Numbered from the stretch's first letter, positions 9,430 through 19,708 are shown. The stretch is 64,000 bases of DNA from Oceanospirillales bacterium (GCA_018223185.1 JAAEYW010000001.1:310001-374000), one strand, 5' to 3'. The notes: generated by a model from the letters alone, not told the origin. Program-made: numbers and translations.

Positions 9430-10371
9430 ATGCAGTTGCTGTTTGATATAGTTATACCTGTTTTTATCCTGATGGTGCTGGGGTGGGGATGCCGTCGTTC
9501 CGGCTTGCTGGAGGAGGCAAGTGCATCCGCGCTTAACCGCTATGTCTATTATATTGCCGTGCCTGCTCTGATGTTTACGTCAACAGCATCGGTTGATATT
9601 CAGTCAGTACTGCAATGGCATTTTATCGCTGTATATACAGGAGGCTCGGTTGTCGCGGTCATCGTTGCCTTCCTGGGCTGGCGCCGGATGCAGCTTACTG
9701 CCCCCCTTGACTGGACGGTGGTTGCGTTGAATTCAGCCTGGGCGAATACGGTTTATATGGGGGTGCCGATCTTTTATTTTATGTTTGGCGACCGGGGAAC
9801 GCTGCCGGTTATTATCGCGACACTGACCAGTAATCTTCTGTTTATTCTGGTGCTGGCTCTGATGTCAGAACTGCAAAATAGTCAGGGCGGTGTGGTGGCA
9901 AAACTCAAAACCCTGTTGCTTCAGACTCTGCTTAAAAATCCGGTGATGATGGCGCCGCTCCTGGGCATGCTGGTATCGTTAAGCGGTATTTCACTGCCTG
10001 CCATAATTTTAACCCCGCTGCAGATGCTTGCGCCTTCTGCGGCCCCTGTGGCGCTGTTTGCTCTGGGAATTTCACTCAGTGGTCTTCAAGTTGGCGCGGG
10101 CAGTTTTGAGCTGGTCTGGCTGACGCTTGTTAAGTTGGTGGTGCACCCTCTGGCGACTTTCGCACTGGCGCTTATGTTCGGGCTTGAACCGTTCTGGGGT
10201 GCCAGTGCCGTGGTTCTCTCAGCATTGCCAACCGGCGCGATGGTGTATGTGCTGGCTCAGCAATACAAGACCCGGGTGACACTTACATCGGCAACGATTA
10301 TGGTTACAACTTTAGTATCTTTGATTACCCTGGCTGTAGTTCTGCCGTTGATGCAACAGTGGGGTAGTTAG
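9430..10371 (+). CDS. AEC family permease (auxin efflux carrier fold)
   Basis: A 313-residue very hydrophobic protein with about ten predicted membrane segments in two repeats, matching bacterial AEC/MleP-type permeases that move organic acids or related small anions. The N-terminus [23 protein letters not shown] and the C-terminal half ([31 protein letters not shown]) are characteristic. The ATG at 9430 was chosen because the first membrane segment starts immediately after it. It is followed after 17 bp by the AIM24-like gene and may share its transcript. The substrate is not predictable. Confidence 0.85.
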   Translation: MQLLFDIVIPVFILMVLGWGCRRSGLLEEASASALNRYVYYIAVPALMFTSTASVDIQSVLQWHFIAVYTGGSVVAVIVAFLGWRRMQLTAPLDWTVVALNSAWANTVYMGVPIFYFMFGDRGTLPVIIATLTSNLLFILVLALMSELQNSQGGVVAKLKTLLLQTLLKNPVMMAPLLGMLVSLSGISLPAIILTPLQMLAPSAAPVALFALGISLSGLQVGAGSFELVWLTLVKLVVHPLATFALALMFGLEPFWGASAVVLSALPTGAMVYVLAQQYKTRVTLTSATIMVTTLVSLITLAVVLPLMQQWGS

Positions 10372-10388
10372 CTGTTAAGGAGAGTGAA

Positions 10389-11138
10389 ATGAAGTGTCAT
10401 AAAGTGGATTATGAAATTATAGGGAATTCAATGCCGCTGCTGGAGGTGGAGCTTGATCCGGGTGAAACCGTGATCGCAGAAGCCGGCTCTATGAACTATA
10501 TGGAGGAAGACATCAGTTTTGAAACGAAGATGGGGGATGGTGCCGACCCTGATCAGGGGATGTTCTCAAAGCTGTTTTCGGTGGGTAAGCGGATGATCAC
10601 CGGCGAATCACTGTTTATGACTCACTTCTCAAACAATGGCGGACAGAAGCGCAAAGTGGCCTTTGCCGCACCCTATCCGGGGATGGTTGTTCCGGTCGAT
10701 ATGTCTCAGATCGGAGAGCGACTCTATTGTCAGAAAGATGCTTTTCTCTGCGCCGCACTGGGAACCCGGTTGTCGGTTGCGTTTTCCCGTAAGCTTGGCG
10801 CCGGTTTTTTCGGTGGCGAAGGCTTTATTTTACAGAAGCTGGAAGGCGATGGTATGGCCTTTATTCAGGCGGGTGGCTCTGTTGTGAGAAAAGAACTGAA
10901 TAATGAGACTCTGCGTGTCGATACGGGGTGTCTGGTTGGATTCAGTGACGGCATTGAGTATGACATCGAGATGGTAAAAGGGCTCAAATCGATGTTTCTT
11001 GGAGGAGAGGGTCTGTGGCTGGCGACACTCTCCGGGACCGGGAGTGTCTGGGTTCAGAGTCTGCCGTTTTCGCGCCTTGCAGACCGTATTCTTGCTGCAG
11101 CCCCTGCTGTTGGGGGGGATGACAAAGGGGAGAGTTAG
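10389..11138 (+). CDS. AIM24 / TIGR00266 family protein
   Basis: The 249-residue protein matches the AIM24 (DUF124) family: [30 protein letters not shown] at the N-terminus, then glycine-rich beta-strand stretches ([40 protein letters not shown]). The family has a tryptophan-RNA-binding-like beta fold; its bacterial role is not established, and the name comes from a mitochondrial protein. AGGAGAGTGAA precedes the ATG. It lies 17 bp after the permease gene on the same strand, so co-transcription is likely. Confidence 0.85.
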   Translation: MKCHKVDYEIIGNSMPLLEVELDPGETVIAEAGSMNYMEEDISFETKMGDGADPDQGMFSKLFSVGKRMITGESLFMTHFSNNGGQKRKVAFAAPYPGMVVPVDMSQIGERLYCQKDAFLCAALGTRLSVAFSRKLGAGFFGGEGFILQKLEGDGMAFIQAGGSVVRKELNNETLRVDTGCLVGFSDGIEYDIEMVKGLKSMFLGGEGLWLATLSGTGSVWVQSLPFSRLADRILAAAPAVGGDDKGES

Positions 11139-11266
11139 CCGAAGCATGAGTTGTGTCTGATTAATCTCATAAAATGATCTGTTTTTGATGTCGTTTTTAT
11201 GACTTTTAGCAGCAATGAAGGTATATTTCACCGATATTTTTATCGTGAATATTTGGTTTTCCGGTC

Positions 11267-12226
11267 ATGCTGCGTAAAAAACTGGTTATTACATTAACAA
11301 CTGCCCAGGGGTCGCGGCAGTATACTCTGGGTCAGCTGGCCAGATATCTGCTCGCCCTGTTTTTGTTAATGTCGGTTTGTAGTTTTTTTATTTCTAATCT
11401 GCTGCTGGTAAAAACCTCAGATGCCCTCGACGATCTGGAACAGGGGATTGACTCTCTGGCCAGCCAGTACGAGATGACGCTGGGAACTCAGGAGATGCAA
11501 AAAGGTCAGCTTGATCAGCTTTCCACAACGCTGCAGGAGCTGAAGATCGAGCGTGATCAGTTACAGGAAGAGAATCTTCGTATCGGTGAGCTGAATGAAA
11601 CCCTGGATGCCAGTCTCTATGGCCTGGAAGACCTGCTGGGTTTGCCTCCCTCACAAGAGATGACATCTGACCGGGCCGACGCCCTGACGGTGATGACTAA
11701 CCAGCGTCTGTTTTTTCTCAGTGTACTGCCCAATGGCGACCCTATTCAGGGGATTCGCATCAGTGACAAGTTTGGTATGCGTATGCATCCGGTCCACAAG
11801 AAACGGATCATGCATAACGGTATAGATTTTAAAGCAAATATCGGTACTCCGGTCTATGCCACTGCGGATGGCGCTGTGGAGTACGCCGGGTTACACAAGC
11901 AGAGCGGTTTTGGCAAACTGATCATACTGCAACATGCACTGGGGTTTAAAACTTACTACGCTCACCTGAACGATGTGAAAGTTAAAAGCGGAACCTTTGT
12001 CAGCAAAGGGCAGCTGATTGGCCTGAGTGGAAATACCGGCACCTCGACCGGCCCCCATCTTCACTATGAAGTTCGCTACCTGTTCAGACCGATCAATCCT
12101 GAGCCGTTTGTGGCCTGGAATATAAGCAATTTCGAATCACTGTTTTCAGAAGTAAAAGGTGTAAAATGGGCTTCTTTACGAAAAATGTACCCGCTAAATC
12201 AGGCATTGCAAACGGCTCAGCAATAA
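11267..12226 (+). CDS. M23 (LytM) family murein endopeptidase, membrane-anchored
   Basis: A 319-residue bitopic protein: one membrane segment (about 28-48), a periplasmic coiled coil (about 55-115) and a C-terminal LytM domain. The zinc-site motifs HNGIDF and GPHLHYEVR are both intact, so it is probably an active peptidoglycan endopeptidase. The last 61 bp overlap the start of the bactofilin gene in another frame, which suggests translational coupling. M23-bactofilin pairs are a known cell-shape module, in which the bactofilin polymer localises the peptidase. The start at 11267 has no strong ribosome site (TTTTCCGGTC precedes it). Confidence 0.9.
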   Translation: MLRKKLVITLTTAQGSRQYTLGQLARYLLALFLLMSVCSFFISNLLLVKTSDALDDLEQGIDSLASQYEMTLGTQEMQKGQLDQLSTTLQELKIERDQLQEENLRIGELNETLDASLYGLEDLLGLPPSQEMTSDRADALTVMTNQRLFFLSVLPNGDPIQGIRISDKFGMRMHPVHKKRIMHNGIDFKANIGTPVYATADGAVEYAGLHKQSGFGKLIILQHALGFKTYYAHLNDVKVKSGTFVSKGQLIGLSGNTGTSTGPHLHYEVRYLFRPINPEPFVAWNISNFESLFSEVKGVKWASLRKMYPLNQALQTAQQ

Positions 12227-12627
12227 CTATCATTGCTGAAGGCAATAAATTCAGCGGTGATATGAGTATCATCGGCCGGATGCATATTGATGGTACATTT
12301 GAGGGGAATGTCTCCTCGCTGGATAATATCTCCATCGGCAAGAATGGCCATGTGCACGGTGTGGTAAAAGCGAACCATATTACCGTATGTGGTCTGCTTG
12401 AGGGGGAGGTGATCTGTGACGAACTTGAGATTGACCGGGGTGGCAAAGTCGTCGCAACGGTTATCAGTAAAGTCATGGCGATTCACCCCGAAGGCAACTT
12501 TATCGGTGAGCGGCGTATGAAAGAGGTGGGTGTGTTAGAGCATGCACCACAGATCGAATCCGGTATTGATGCGATCGACTCCCTGCCGGATAAGGTAACC
12601 ATTAAAGCGGGTAAGGAATCAGCATAA
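12166..12627 (+). CDS. Bactofilin (polymer-forming cytoskeletal protein)
   Basis: A 153-residue bactofilin/CcmA-type protein: short disordered N-terminus, then a right-handed beta-helix of regular repeats (GDMSIIGRMHIDGTFEGNV, IGKNGHVHGVVKANHITVCG, LLEGEVICDELEIDRGGKV) and a short tail. Bactofilins self-assemble into filaments on the inner membrane and often place cell-wall hydrolases. The ATG at 12166 lies inside the preceding M23 gene with AAAGGTG just upstream. The glutamine amidotransferase gene starts 3 bp after its stop codon, so this is part of a compact transcription unit. Confidence 0.92.
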   Translation: MGFFTKNVPAKSGIANGSAITIIAEGNKFSGDMSIIGRMHIDGTFEGNVSSLDNISIGKNGHVHGVVKANHITVCGLLEGEVICDELEIDRGGKVVATVISKVMAIHPEGNFIGERRMKEVGVLEHAPQIESGIDAIDSLPDKVTIKAGKESA

Positions 12628-12630
12628 ACA

Positions 12631-13425
12631 ATGTGTGAACTGCTTGGCATGAGTGCCAATGTCCCAACCGATATCTGTTTCAGCTTTAGCGGGCTGATGC
12701 AGCGTGGTGGGGAGACCGGACCCCATAAGGATGGCTGGGGTATCGCCTTCTATGTGGGCAAAGGGTTGCAGACATTTCATGATCCGGCGCCGAGCAGTCA
12801 ATCAGAAATAGCCCGGCTGATCAAAAATCATCCGATTAAAAGTAAGACGGTTATCAGTCATATTCGTCAGGCCAACGTCGGCAGTATCTGTCTGGAAAAC
12901 ACGCACCCTTTTAGCCGCGAATTGTGGGGTTTTTGCTGGACATTTGCGCACAACGGCCAGCTGGACCCGAAACTGTTTGACCTGCCGTTAAGCTATTATC
13001 ACCCGATAGGCACGACCGACAGTGAATATGCTTTCTGCTGGTTGCTGGGGCAGGTGAGGGATCGGTTTCCGCAGAGGCCGGATAACTTCGCAGAAGTAAT
13101 CGAGCTGATACACTGCTGCTGTGATCAGTTACGCGAGCTGGGCGTGTTCAATATGTTAATGACCGAGTCTGAGTACCTGCTGGCGTACTGTTCAACTAAG
13201 CTATCGTGGATCACCCGGCGGGCACCCTTTGGCCGGGCAAGGCTGGCCGACGAAGAACTGACAGTCGACTTTTGCAAAGAAACAACCCCTAACGATATAG
13301 TAACAGTTGTTACCACCGAGCCGCTGACCACCAATGAACATTGGCGCAGGTTGCAGACCGGCGAGATGATCGTTTTTCGTGAAGGTGTTCAACAGCCCCT
13401 CAGCCGGTGCTTTGGCCACGCCTGA
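12631..13425 (+). CDS. Class II glutamine amidotransferase, YafJ-like
   Basis: A 264-residue N-terminal-nucleophile amidotransferase: Cys2 ([10 protein letters not shown]), [27 protein letters not shown], and FAHNGQLD are the standard glutaminase-site motifs. The protein has no synthase domain, so the partner receiving ammonia is unknown, as for E. coli YafJ. It starts 3 bp after the bactofilin stop and ends 34 bp before hrpA, on the same strand as both, so it is probably co-transcribed with the cell-shape genes, although no functional link is known. Confidence 0.88.
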   Translation: MCELLGMSANVPTDICFSFSGLMQRGGETGPHKDGWGIAFYVGKGLQTFHDPAPSSQSEIARLIKNHPIKSKTVISHIRQANVGSICLENTHPFSRELWGFCWTFAHNGQLDPKLFDLPLSYYHPIGTTDSEYAFCWLLGQVRDRFPQRPDNFAEVIELIHCCCDQLRELGVFNMLMTESEYLLAYCSTKLSWITRRAPFGRARLADEELTVDFCKETTPNDIVTVVTTEPLTTNEHWRRLQTGEMIVFREGVQQPLSRCFGHA

Positions 13426-13459
13426 TCTAAACCCTCTTTATTAAGCTGAATACTCCATT

Positions 13460-16400
13460 GTGACTTCCACTATCAAGCAACTTTATACCCGGCTGGATAA
13501 CTGTCTGATTGCCGACCGTTTCTCTATTCGAAAGAAGATCCAGCTGCTGCAACGCCGTCTTAAAGAAGATAAATCCTCTGACCGTTTGCAGGATGAAGTT
13601 GAGGCGCTGCTATTACGTTCTGAAGAGAAAGTGGCAAAGCGGGAGTATAGCCTGCCGATCGGTTATCCTGATCTGCCGGTCAGTGCCCGCCGTGAGGAGA
13701 TCGCCAACGCGATCTCTGAACATCAGGTCGTCGTGATCGCGGGTGAAACCGGGTCGGGTAAAACCACGCAGCTGCCAAAGATCTGTCTGGAACTCGGCTT
13801 AGGCCGGGTGGGCCTGATCGGCCATACCCAGCCCCGTCGTCTGGCGGCCAGAACGGTTGCGAATCGTATCGCTGAGGAGCTGCAAACCTCCCTGGGGAGT
13901 ACGGTTGGTTATCAGGTGCGTTTCACCGAGCAGGTTGCCGAAAACACTCTGGTTAAACTGATGACCGATGGTATTCTGCTGGCGGAAACCCAGAATGACC
14001 GTTACCTCGAACGCTATGAAGTCCTGATTATTGATGAAGCCCACGAGCGCAGTCTGAATATCGATTTTCTGCTGGGCTATCTGCACCGTATTCTGCCTAA
14101 GCGCCCGGATCTGAAAGTCATCATCACCTCCGCAACGATCGATCTGGAGCGGTTTTCTCAGCATTTTAATAATGCTCCGGTGATCGAGGTCTCGGGTCGC
14201 ACCTATCCTGTTGAGCTGCACTATCGTCCGCTTGAAGAGCTGGACGAGAACAGTGAGAAAAGCATTCCGGAAGGGATTGTCTGTGCCACTGAAGAGCTGA
14301 TTCAACTGGAGCGAAAAAAAGGTATCTCCGGTGCCGGTGATATTCTGGTATTTCTCAGCGGTGAGCGGGAGATCCGGGAGACTGCTGAACACCTGAGGAA
14401 GGCCGCTCAGCAGGGGCGTATTAAGCATATCGAAGTGATGCCCCTGTATGCCCGACTCAGTGTTGCCGAGCAGAATAAGATCTTCTCCTCTGTCCGGGGC
14501 GCGGGGCGGCGTATTGTTCTCTCTACCAACGTTGCGGAAACATCGCTGACAGTTCCGGGGATCCGCTATGTTATCGATCCGGGCCTGGCGCGTATCAGCC
14601 GTTACAGCTACCGGTCAAAGGTGCAGCGATTACCGGTTGAACCCGTGTCTCAGGCCAGTGCCAATCAACGTAAAGGGCGCTGTGGCCGGGTGGCGGAGGG
14701 TATCTGTATCCGTCTCTATTCAGAGGAGGACTTTAATGCACGGCCAGAGTTTACAGATGCTGAGATCCGCCGCACCAATCTGGCGGCGGTTATTCTGCAG
14801 ATGCTTAACCTGCGACTCGGTGCTATCGATCAGTTTCCCTTTATTGATCCGCCGGATTCCCGCTATATCAACGATGGCTTTAATTTACTGCAGGAGTTGG
14901 GGGCTGTTGATGATAAGCGCGCCCTGACTAAATCGGGACGACAGCTGAGTCGCTTACCGGTCGATCCGAAGATTGGCAGGATGCTGCTGGCGGCAGTCGA
15001 CAATAACTGCCTCAAAGAGATGATTGTTATCGCCAGCGCCCTGAGTGTGCAAGATCCACGGGAGCGTCCCATGGATAAACAGCAGGCGGCGGATCAGAAG
15101 CACCGCGAGTATGCTGATGAAGAGTCCGATTTTGTTACGCTGGTTAATCTATGGAATCTGTATGAGGAACAGCGGCAGGAGCTGACCCAGAATCAGTTGC
15201 GTAAATACTGTCAGAAACAATTTCTTTCCTATATGCGGATGCGCGAGTGGCGCGATGTACACCGTCAGCTGCATCTTATTTGCCGCAACCTGGATTACAA
15301 AGAGAACTCTCAGCCCGCGGGTTATGATTCATTGCACCGATCTCTGTTGGCAGGCTTGCTGGGCAATATGGGGTTTAAGCAGGAAAATAAAGAGTACCTG
15401 GGGGCGCGCAACCGCCGCTTCAGTATTTTTCCTGGGTCAATGCTGTATAAGAAAGCGCCCAAGTGGATTATGGCGGCTGAGCTGGTTGAAACCAGCCGGT
15501 TGTATGCCCGCATGGTTGCCCGTATTGATCCGCTCTGGGCGGAATCCCTGGCCGGGCATCTGGTAAAACGCAGTTATCTTGAACCTCACTGGGAAAAGAA
15601 AAAAGCTCAGGTGGTCGCGCAGGAACAGGTGACCCTTTATGGTCTGATTATCGTTCCGGGACGCACTGTGCATTATGGCAGGATCGATCCCAAAGTCAGT
15701 CAGCAGATCTTTATTCGCAGCGCTCTGGTTGAGGGGCAGTTCAGTACACAGGGGGCGTTTTTCAAACATAACCGTAACCTGCTGACCTCAATTGAAAATC
15801 TTGAAGCGAAGACCCGGCGGCGTGATCTGTTGGTGGATGAAGATACCCTGGCAGAGTTTTATGCTTCCAGGCTGGAACAGCATAACGGTGCACAGGCAGG
15901 CTGCTGGGTTGTTAATGGCGCAGGCTTTGAACAGTGGCGTAAGCAGGTTGAGCAACAGAACCCAAAGATCCTGTTTATGCAGGAGGAGGATCTGCTGCAA
16001 CGCTCAGCGGAGCACGTTACCCGGGCAAGTTATCCTGAACAGCTGCAGCTGAGTGGCGCAAAACTGAAGCTCAGCTATCACTTTGAACCCGGTGCCCAGG
16101 ATGACGGTGTAACCCTCCAGACACCGCTGGTGCTGTTGAATCAGATCCCGGAAGAGCGGCTCGAGTGGCTGGTTCCGGGGATGTTGAAAGAGAAATGTAT
16201 CGCTTTGTTGAGGGGGTTGCCAAAATCCCTGCGTAAAAATTTTGTGCCTATACCCGATTATGTTGATGCCTTTGTTGACGCGGCTGTATTTGCCGAGGGC
16301 TCTCTGAATGAAGCGCTGGCACTGCACCTTAAACGAATGACCGGTGTCAGCATCCGTCGGGAAGATCTGGATGCGGTGGTGCTGGACGATCATTACCGGG

Positions 16401-17395
16401 TTAACATTCGCCTGACCGGCGAAAAGGGCAATACTGTTGCTGAAGGTCGTGATCTGCAGGCGTTGCAGCAGAGTTTTGGTCAGCAGGCCCGGCAGGCGTT
16501 GACACAGACGCCTTCCGAGAGTTGGGGGCGAAAAGGTATAACCGCGTGGGACTTTGGTGATCTGCCGGAATCAATTAAGCTGAAACAGGCAGGTGGTCTT
16601 GAACTGGAGGTTTATCCGGGGTTGCAGGATTGCGGTGACAGTGTCGAACTCAGAGTGTTTGAAGACCGGGCGATGGCGGCCAAACAAAACTATCTTGGTC
16701 TGACCCGCTTATTCATGCTGCAGCTGACCGAGCAGCTACGCTTCGTCAAAAACCGGTTGCCTGGGTTTCAGCAAACAGCCATCTTGCTGGCCAAAATAGA
16801 GACTCGTAACCAGTTGCATGAGCGGTGCTTGCAGAGTGCTGTCGCCGCAACCTTTCTGGGCGGGGATGTGATAATACGCTCGGAGAAAGCGTTTTCTGAT
16901 CAGTTAAACCGCTATCGGAGCGAATTTTGCCAGCAGGCCGAGCAGCAGGCAGTGCTGTTGGGGGATATTGCCCGGCAATATCACAGCATCCAGAAACAGC
17001 TTTCAGGTTCGGTTAATCTTCAGGCCGTTACCATTCTTAATGATATCCGCCAGCAGCTGGATGGTTTGGTGTTTAAGGGGTTTTTAACTGAAGTGCCTTA
17101 CCCGCAGTTACAACAATATCCAAGGTACCTGAAAGGGATCGAACTGAGGCTGGAAAAATATCAGCGTGAGTTGCCACGCCAGCGAATGCTGAGCGAACAG
17201 CTGCAGCAGCTGACCCGGCAGTATCGGGGGCAGCTGGAGCTGGACAAGAAGCATAACCGTTATAATGAGGCGTTAGATGAGTATCGCTGGATGCTGGAAG
17301 AGTACCGTATATCGCTGTTTGCTCAGCAGCTGGGAACCCGCACCACCGTTTCTGAGAAACGCCTGAAGCAGCTGTGGCAGCAGATAGAGCGTTAA
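13460..17395 (+). CDS. hrpA: ATP-dependent RNA helicase HrpA
   Basis: The 1311-residue protein has the length and order of E. coli HrpA: two RecA domains with Walker A GETGSGKT (95-102) and DEAH (192-195, DEAHERS), SATIDLERFS, the QRKGRCGRVAEG motif VI, then HA2, OB and the long C-terminal HrpA-specific region. HrpA helicases work on structured mRNA and have been linked to ribosome rescue. The GTG start at 13460 is the first start in the open frame after an intergenic gap of 34 bp; no strong ribosome site is seen. A weak hairpin (GGCC pairing GGCC) follows the stop. Confidence 0.95.
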   Translation: MTSTIKQLYTRLDNCLIADRFSIRKKIQLLQRRLKEDKSSDRLQDEVEALLLRSEEKVAKREYSLPIGYPDLPVSARREEIANAISEHQVVVIAGETGSGKTTQLPKICLELGLGRVGLIGHTQPRRLAARTVANRIAEELQTSLGSTVGYQVRFTEQVAENTLVKLMTDGILLAETQNDRYLERYEVLIIDEAHERSLNIDFLLGYLHRILPKRPDLKVIITSATIDLERFSQHFNNAPVIEVSGRTYPVELHYRPLEELDENSEKSIPEGIVCATEELIQLERKKGISGAGDILVFLSGEREIRETAEHLRKAAQQGRIKHIEVMPLYARLSVAEQNKIFSSVRGAGRRIVLSTNVAETSLTVPGIRYVIDPGLARISRYSYRSKVQRLPVEPVSQASANQRKGRCGRVAEGICIRLYSEEDFNARPEFTDAEIRRTNLAAVILQMLNLRLGAIDQFPFIDPPDSRYINDGFNLLQELGAVDDKRALTKSGRQLSRLPVDPKIGRMLLAAVDNNCLKEMIVIASALSVQDPRERPMDKQQAADQKHREYADEESDFVTLVNLWNLYEEQRQELTQNQLRKYCQKQFLSYMRMREWRDVHRQLHLICRNLDYKENSQPAGYDSLHRSLLAGLLGNMGFKQENKEYLGARNRRFSIFPGSMLYKKAPKWIMAAELVETSRLYARMVARIDPLWAESLAGHLVKRSYLEPHWEKKKAQVVAQEQVTLYGLIIVPGRTVHYGRIDPKVSQQIFIRSALVEGQFSTQGAFFKHNRNLLTSIENLEAKTRRRDLLVDEDTLAEFYASRLEQHNGAQAGCWVVNGAGFEQWRKQVEQQNPKILFMQEEDLLQRSAEHVTRASYPEQLQLSGAKLKLSYHFEPGAQDDGVTLQTPLVLLNQIPEERLEWLVPGMLKEKCIALLRGLPKSLRKNFVPIPDYVDAFVDAAVFAEGSLNEALALHLKRMTGVSIRREDLDAVVLDDHYRVNIRLTGEKGNTVAEGRDLQALQQSFGQQARQALTQTPSESWGRKGITAWDFGDLPESIKLKQAGGLELEVYPGLQDCGDSVELRVFEDRAMAAKQNYLGLTRLFMLQLTEQLRFVKNRLPGFQQTAILLAKIETRNQLHERCLQSAVAATFLGGDVIIRSEKAFSDQLNRYRSEFCQQAEQQAVLLGDIARQYHSIQKQLSGSVNLQAVTILNDIRQQLDGLVFKGFLTEVPYPQLQQYPRYLKGIELRLEKYQRELPRQRMLSEQLQQLTRQYRGQLELDKKHNRYNEALDEYRWMLEEYRISLFAQQLGTRTTVSEKRLKQLWQQIER

Positions 17396-17854
17396 CAGGC
17401 CAGGGCTGTGTGGCCGTTTGTAGCCCATGATTCAATTGTTGGATTTGATCTGAATCATTTTTTGCTAGTGGAGCATTATAAAAAAGCCTTAACTGCTTAA
17501 AAAGACAGAACAAATGGTTGCGAACACCGGGTTGCTATGCTGTAATGCGTCAAATTTATTTAAAAGCGACCCTTAAACCTCGGTTTTAAGCAGCTTGTAG
17601 CTTATAATGGGCAGGTTGAACGGTTAAATAATTAACGATTATTAATCGGGTCGCAAATAAGAGATACTAAGGGCTGTTATAGTAGTCAGTCCGACAGAAA
17701 TATCTGATGTTAGAATTTATTTCTTCCACAGGATTGAAATATTTCTGAATTATAGTATTTTTCTTGTTAGCTGAGCGTAGTTGATGACGCGAAGCGAAGT
17801 AAGAAATAATAAAGTTTAACTACTAGTACGTTAAATATTGAAGGGGAAATGTTA
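17396..17854. other. Gene-free stretch between hrpA and the porin gene
   Basis: No convincing ORF is seen on either strand. It is AT-rich, contains a TATAAT at about 17603 and a TATAGT at about 17750 that could be promoter parts, but I could not match a well-spaced -35 element to either. The length suggests a long 5' leader or complex regulatory region for the porin, as is common for major porin genes. Confidence 0.5.
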
Positions 17855-18799
17855 ATGAAAAAGTCAATTATCGCTCTGGCTGTTGCTGGTGCTCTGACTG
17901 CTCCAATGGTTGCTCAGGCTGACGCTACTCTGTACGGCTCACTGCGTGTTCAAATTGCTGACGCTGACGGTAGCGATCTGGATATCCAGGACAACACTTC
18001 ACGTATCGGCATCAAGGCTACTTCTGAGCTGTTCAATGGTGCGACTGCAATCGCTCACTTTGAAACTTATGCAAACACTGAATCCGGTTCTTTCGGTACT
18101 CCTGACAAGGGCCGTCTGGCTTACGTTGGCGTTACCGGTGACATGGGTACTGTAACTGTTGGTCGTCAGTGGCTGCCAGCTTACCTGTGGACAGTTGGTA
18201 AGACTGACATCATGGCTGCTGCTTCTACTGAAACAACTCACAGCTATGCTACTGGCGGTCGTCAGGGTAATGCCGCTGCATACGTATCTCCAAACATGTC
18301 TGGCCTGCAGCTGGCTGTTGCTGTAGTTGCACGTGACGCTGCTGGTGTTGATGCTGGTGGTGACACTACTGATGACGTTGATGCAACTCACGTAGCTGCT
18401 AACTACTCTATGGGCGGTTTCGGTATTGCTCTGTCTACCCTGCAGTATAAAGGTACTGTTGATGAAAACATCAACTCTATCGGTGTAAACTACTCTGCTG
18501 ACAACTTCTACGTAGGCCTGTCTGCTGAAGACGATGAAGTTAACCGCAATGGCGCTGACAACATCTATGTTCTGGCTGGTTCTTACACTATGGATAACAC
18601 CAAGCTGCTGGCTTCTTACACCGACTTCGGTGATGATGCTGCTGATGTTGATGGTGGTAAGCGCTTCATTGCTGAAGTTCAGCAGAAGCTGGGCAAGCAG
18701 GCATTCGTATTTGCTAACTACATTGAAGCAAATGGCGATGCTGAAGATGCTGCAAACGCAGTTGATACTTTCGCTGTAGGTTACAACGTAAGCTTCTAA
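17855..18799 (+). CDS. Gram-negative trimeric-type porin
   Basis: A 314-residue outer-membrane porin of the general diffusion type. It has a clear signal peptide (MKKSIIALAVAGALTAPMVAQA, cut before DATLYGSLR), antiparallel beta-strand patterning and a C-terminal phenylalanine (AVGYNVSF). I chose the ATG at 17855 rather than the one at 17849, because AAGGGG then lies eight bases upstream. Codon use is much more biased than in neighbours (GCT, GGT, CGT, AAC, TCT favoured), indicating very high expression. A bidirectional-looking AT hairpin sits on the stop codon and a strong terminator follows. It is likely a major porin of this organism. Confidence 0.92.
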   Translation: MKKSIIALAVAGALTAPMVAQADATLYGSLRVQIADADGSDLDIQDNTSRIGIKATSELFNGATAIAHFETYANTESGSFGTPDKGRLAYVGVTGDMGTVTVGRQWLPAYLWTVGKTDIMAAASTETTHSYATGGRQGNAAAYVSPNMSGLQLAVAVVARDAAGVDAGGDTTDDVDATHVAANYSMGGFGIALSTLQYKGTVDENINSIGVNYSADNFYVGLSAEDDEVNRNGADNIYVLAGSYTMDNTKLLASYTDFGDDAADVDGGKRFIAEVQQKLGKQAFVFANYIEANGDAEDAANAVDTFAVGYNVSF

Positions 18800-18826
18800 T
18801 CTTTATTTAAAGATTACGTTTATGAA

Positions 18827-18853
18827 AAAAGGGTCCCTCGGGGCCCTTTTTGT
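18827..18853 (+). terminator. Intrinsic terminator after the porin gene
   Basis: A ten-pair stem (AAAAGGGTCC with GGGCCCTTTT, one G-T pair, loop CTCG) ends in T5. It is preceded at 18798-18817 by an AT-only hairpin (TAATCTTT / AAAGATTA) on the stop codon. Confidence 0.85.
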
Positions 18854-19009
18854 TTGTCTGCGTTTTATCGTTTGTCTATTTTCTTTTCCCTTTTCAGTTA
18901 TTCAATAACTGCTTTGTCGGCTGCTTTTTAAGTTTAATTCTGATTCGCAATCTGTTTTGTTGTGGTGCACAATACTGTTTTTGATTTCGGTTTGTCAGGG
19001 ATGTTTAAA

Positions 19010-19708
19010 ATGCTTGTTTTCAGATACATATTCCTTTCTGTTTTACTTGGGGTCATTGCGATACCCGCTCTTGCTGAAGAGCAGAGCGAGGCTGATCCAT
19101 GGGAAGGGTTTAACCGGGCGATGTTCCGGTTTAACGATACACTGGATCGTTATGCACTGAAGCCAGTGGCTCAGGGGTATAAGGTGATCATGCCGAATCT
19201 GATTGAAACCGGTGTGAGTAATTTCTTCGGTAATCTTTCCGATGTCGGCAGTATGCTGAATAACCTGCTGCAACTGAAAGGTCATGCTGCCGGCCAGGAT
19301 CTGGGGCGCGTGGTGTTTAATAGCACTATCGGGCTGGGTGGCATCATCGATGTGGCAACGCCAATGGGGCTGCCGGAGCATAATGAAGATTTTGGTCAGA
19401 CGCTGGGGTATTGGGGAATGGAAACCGGCCCCTACCTGGTGTTGCCGCTGTTAGGCCCATCCAGCGTTCGTGACGGTATCGGCCTTATACCTGACTCAAT
19501 GGTCGACCCGGTCGGTGAGGTTGATTCGATCCGCACCCGTAATCAGCTTTACGGGCTGCGTATTATCGATACCCGGGCTGGTCTGTTGGCTGCTGAGCAG
19601 CTGTTGACCGGAGATCGTTACACTGCAATGCGTGATGCCTATCTGCAGCGTCGTGAGTTTCTGGTCAATGATGGCAAGGTTGCAAGCTTCGATCAGGACC
19701 AGTTCTGA
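19010..19708 (+). CDS. mlaA: MlaA-family phospholipid-transport outer-membrane protein
   Basis: The mature part matches MlaA/VacJ: DPWEGFNRAMFRFND, SNFFGNLSDVGSMLNNLLQLKG, DLGRVVFNSTIGLGGIIDVAT and EDFGQTLGYWGMETGPYLVLPLLGPSSVRD. MlaA removes mislocalised phospholipid from the outer leaflet and passes it to MlaC. Unlike E. coli MlaA there is no lipobox cysteine: the leader (MLVFRYIFLSVLLGVIAIPALA) ends in an ordinary signal-peptidase I site before EEQSE. The ATG at 19010 has AGGG nine bases upstream; 19001 is possible. The other mla genes are not in the window. The family assignment is firm; the mode of membrane attachment is inferred. Confidence 0.92.
   Translation: MLVFRYIFLSVLLGVIAIPALAEEQSEADPWEGFNRAMFRFNDTLDRYALKPVAQGYKVIMPNLIETGVSNFFGNLSDVGSMLNNLLQLKGHAAGQDLGRVVFNSTIGLGGIIDVATPMGLPEHNEDFGQTLGYWGMETGPYLVLPLLGPSSVRDGIGLIPDSMVDPVGEVDSIRTRNQLYGLRIIDTRAGLLAAEQLLTGDRYTAMRDAYLQRREFLVNDGKVASFDQDQF

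Noticed and set aside
13460-17395. HrpA region as a defence helicase system
   Set aside because: Length and domain order are those of the housekeeping helicase HrpA, and no defence genes adjoin it.
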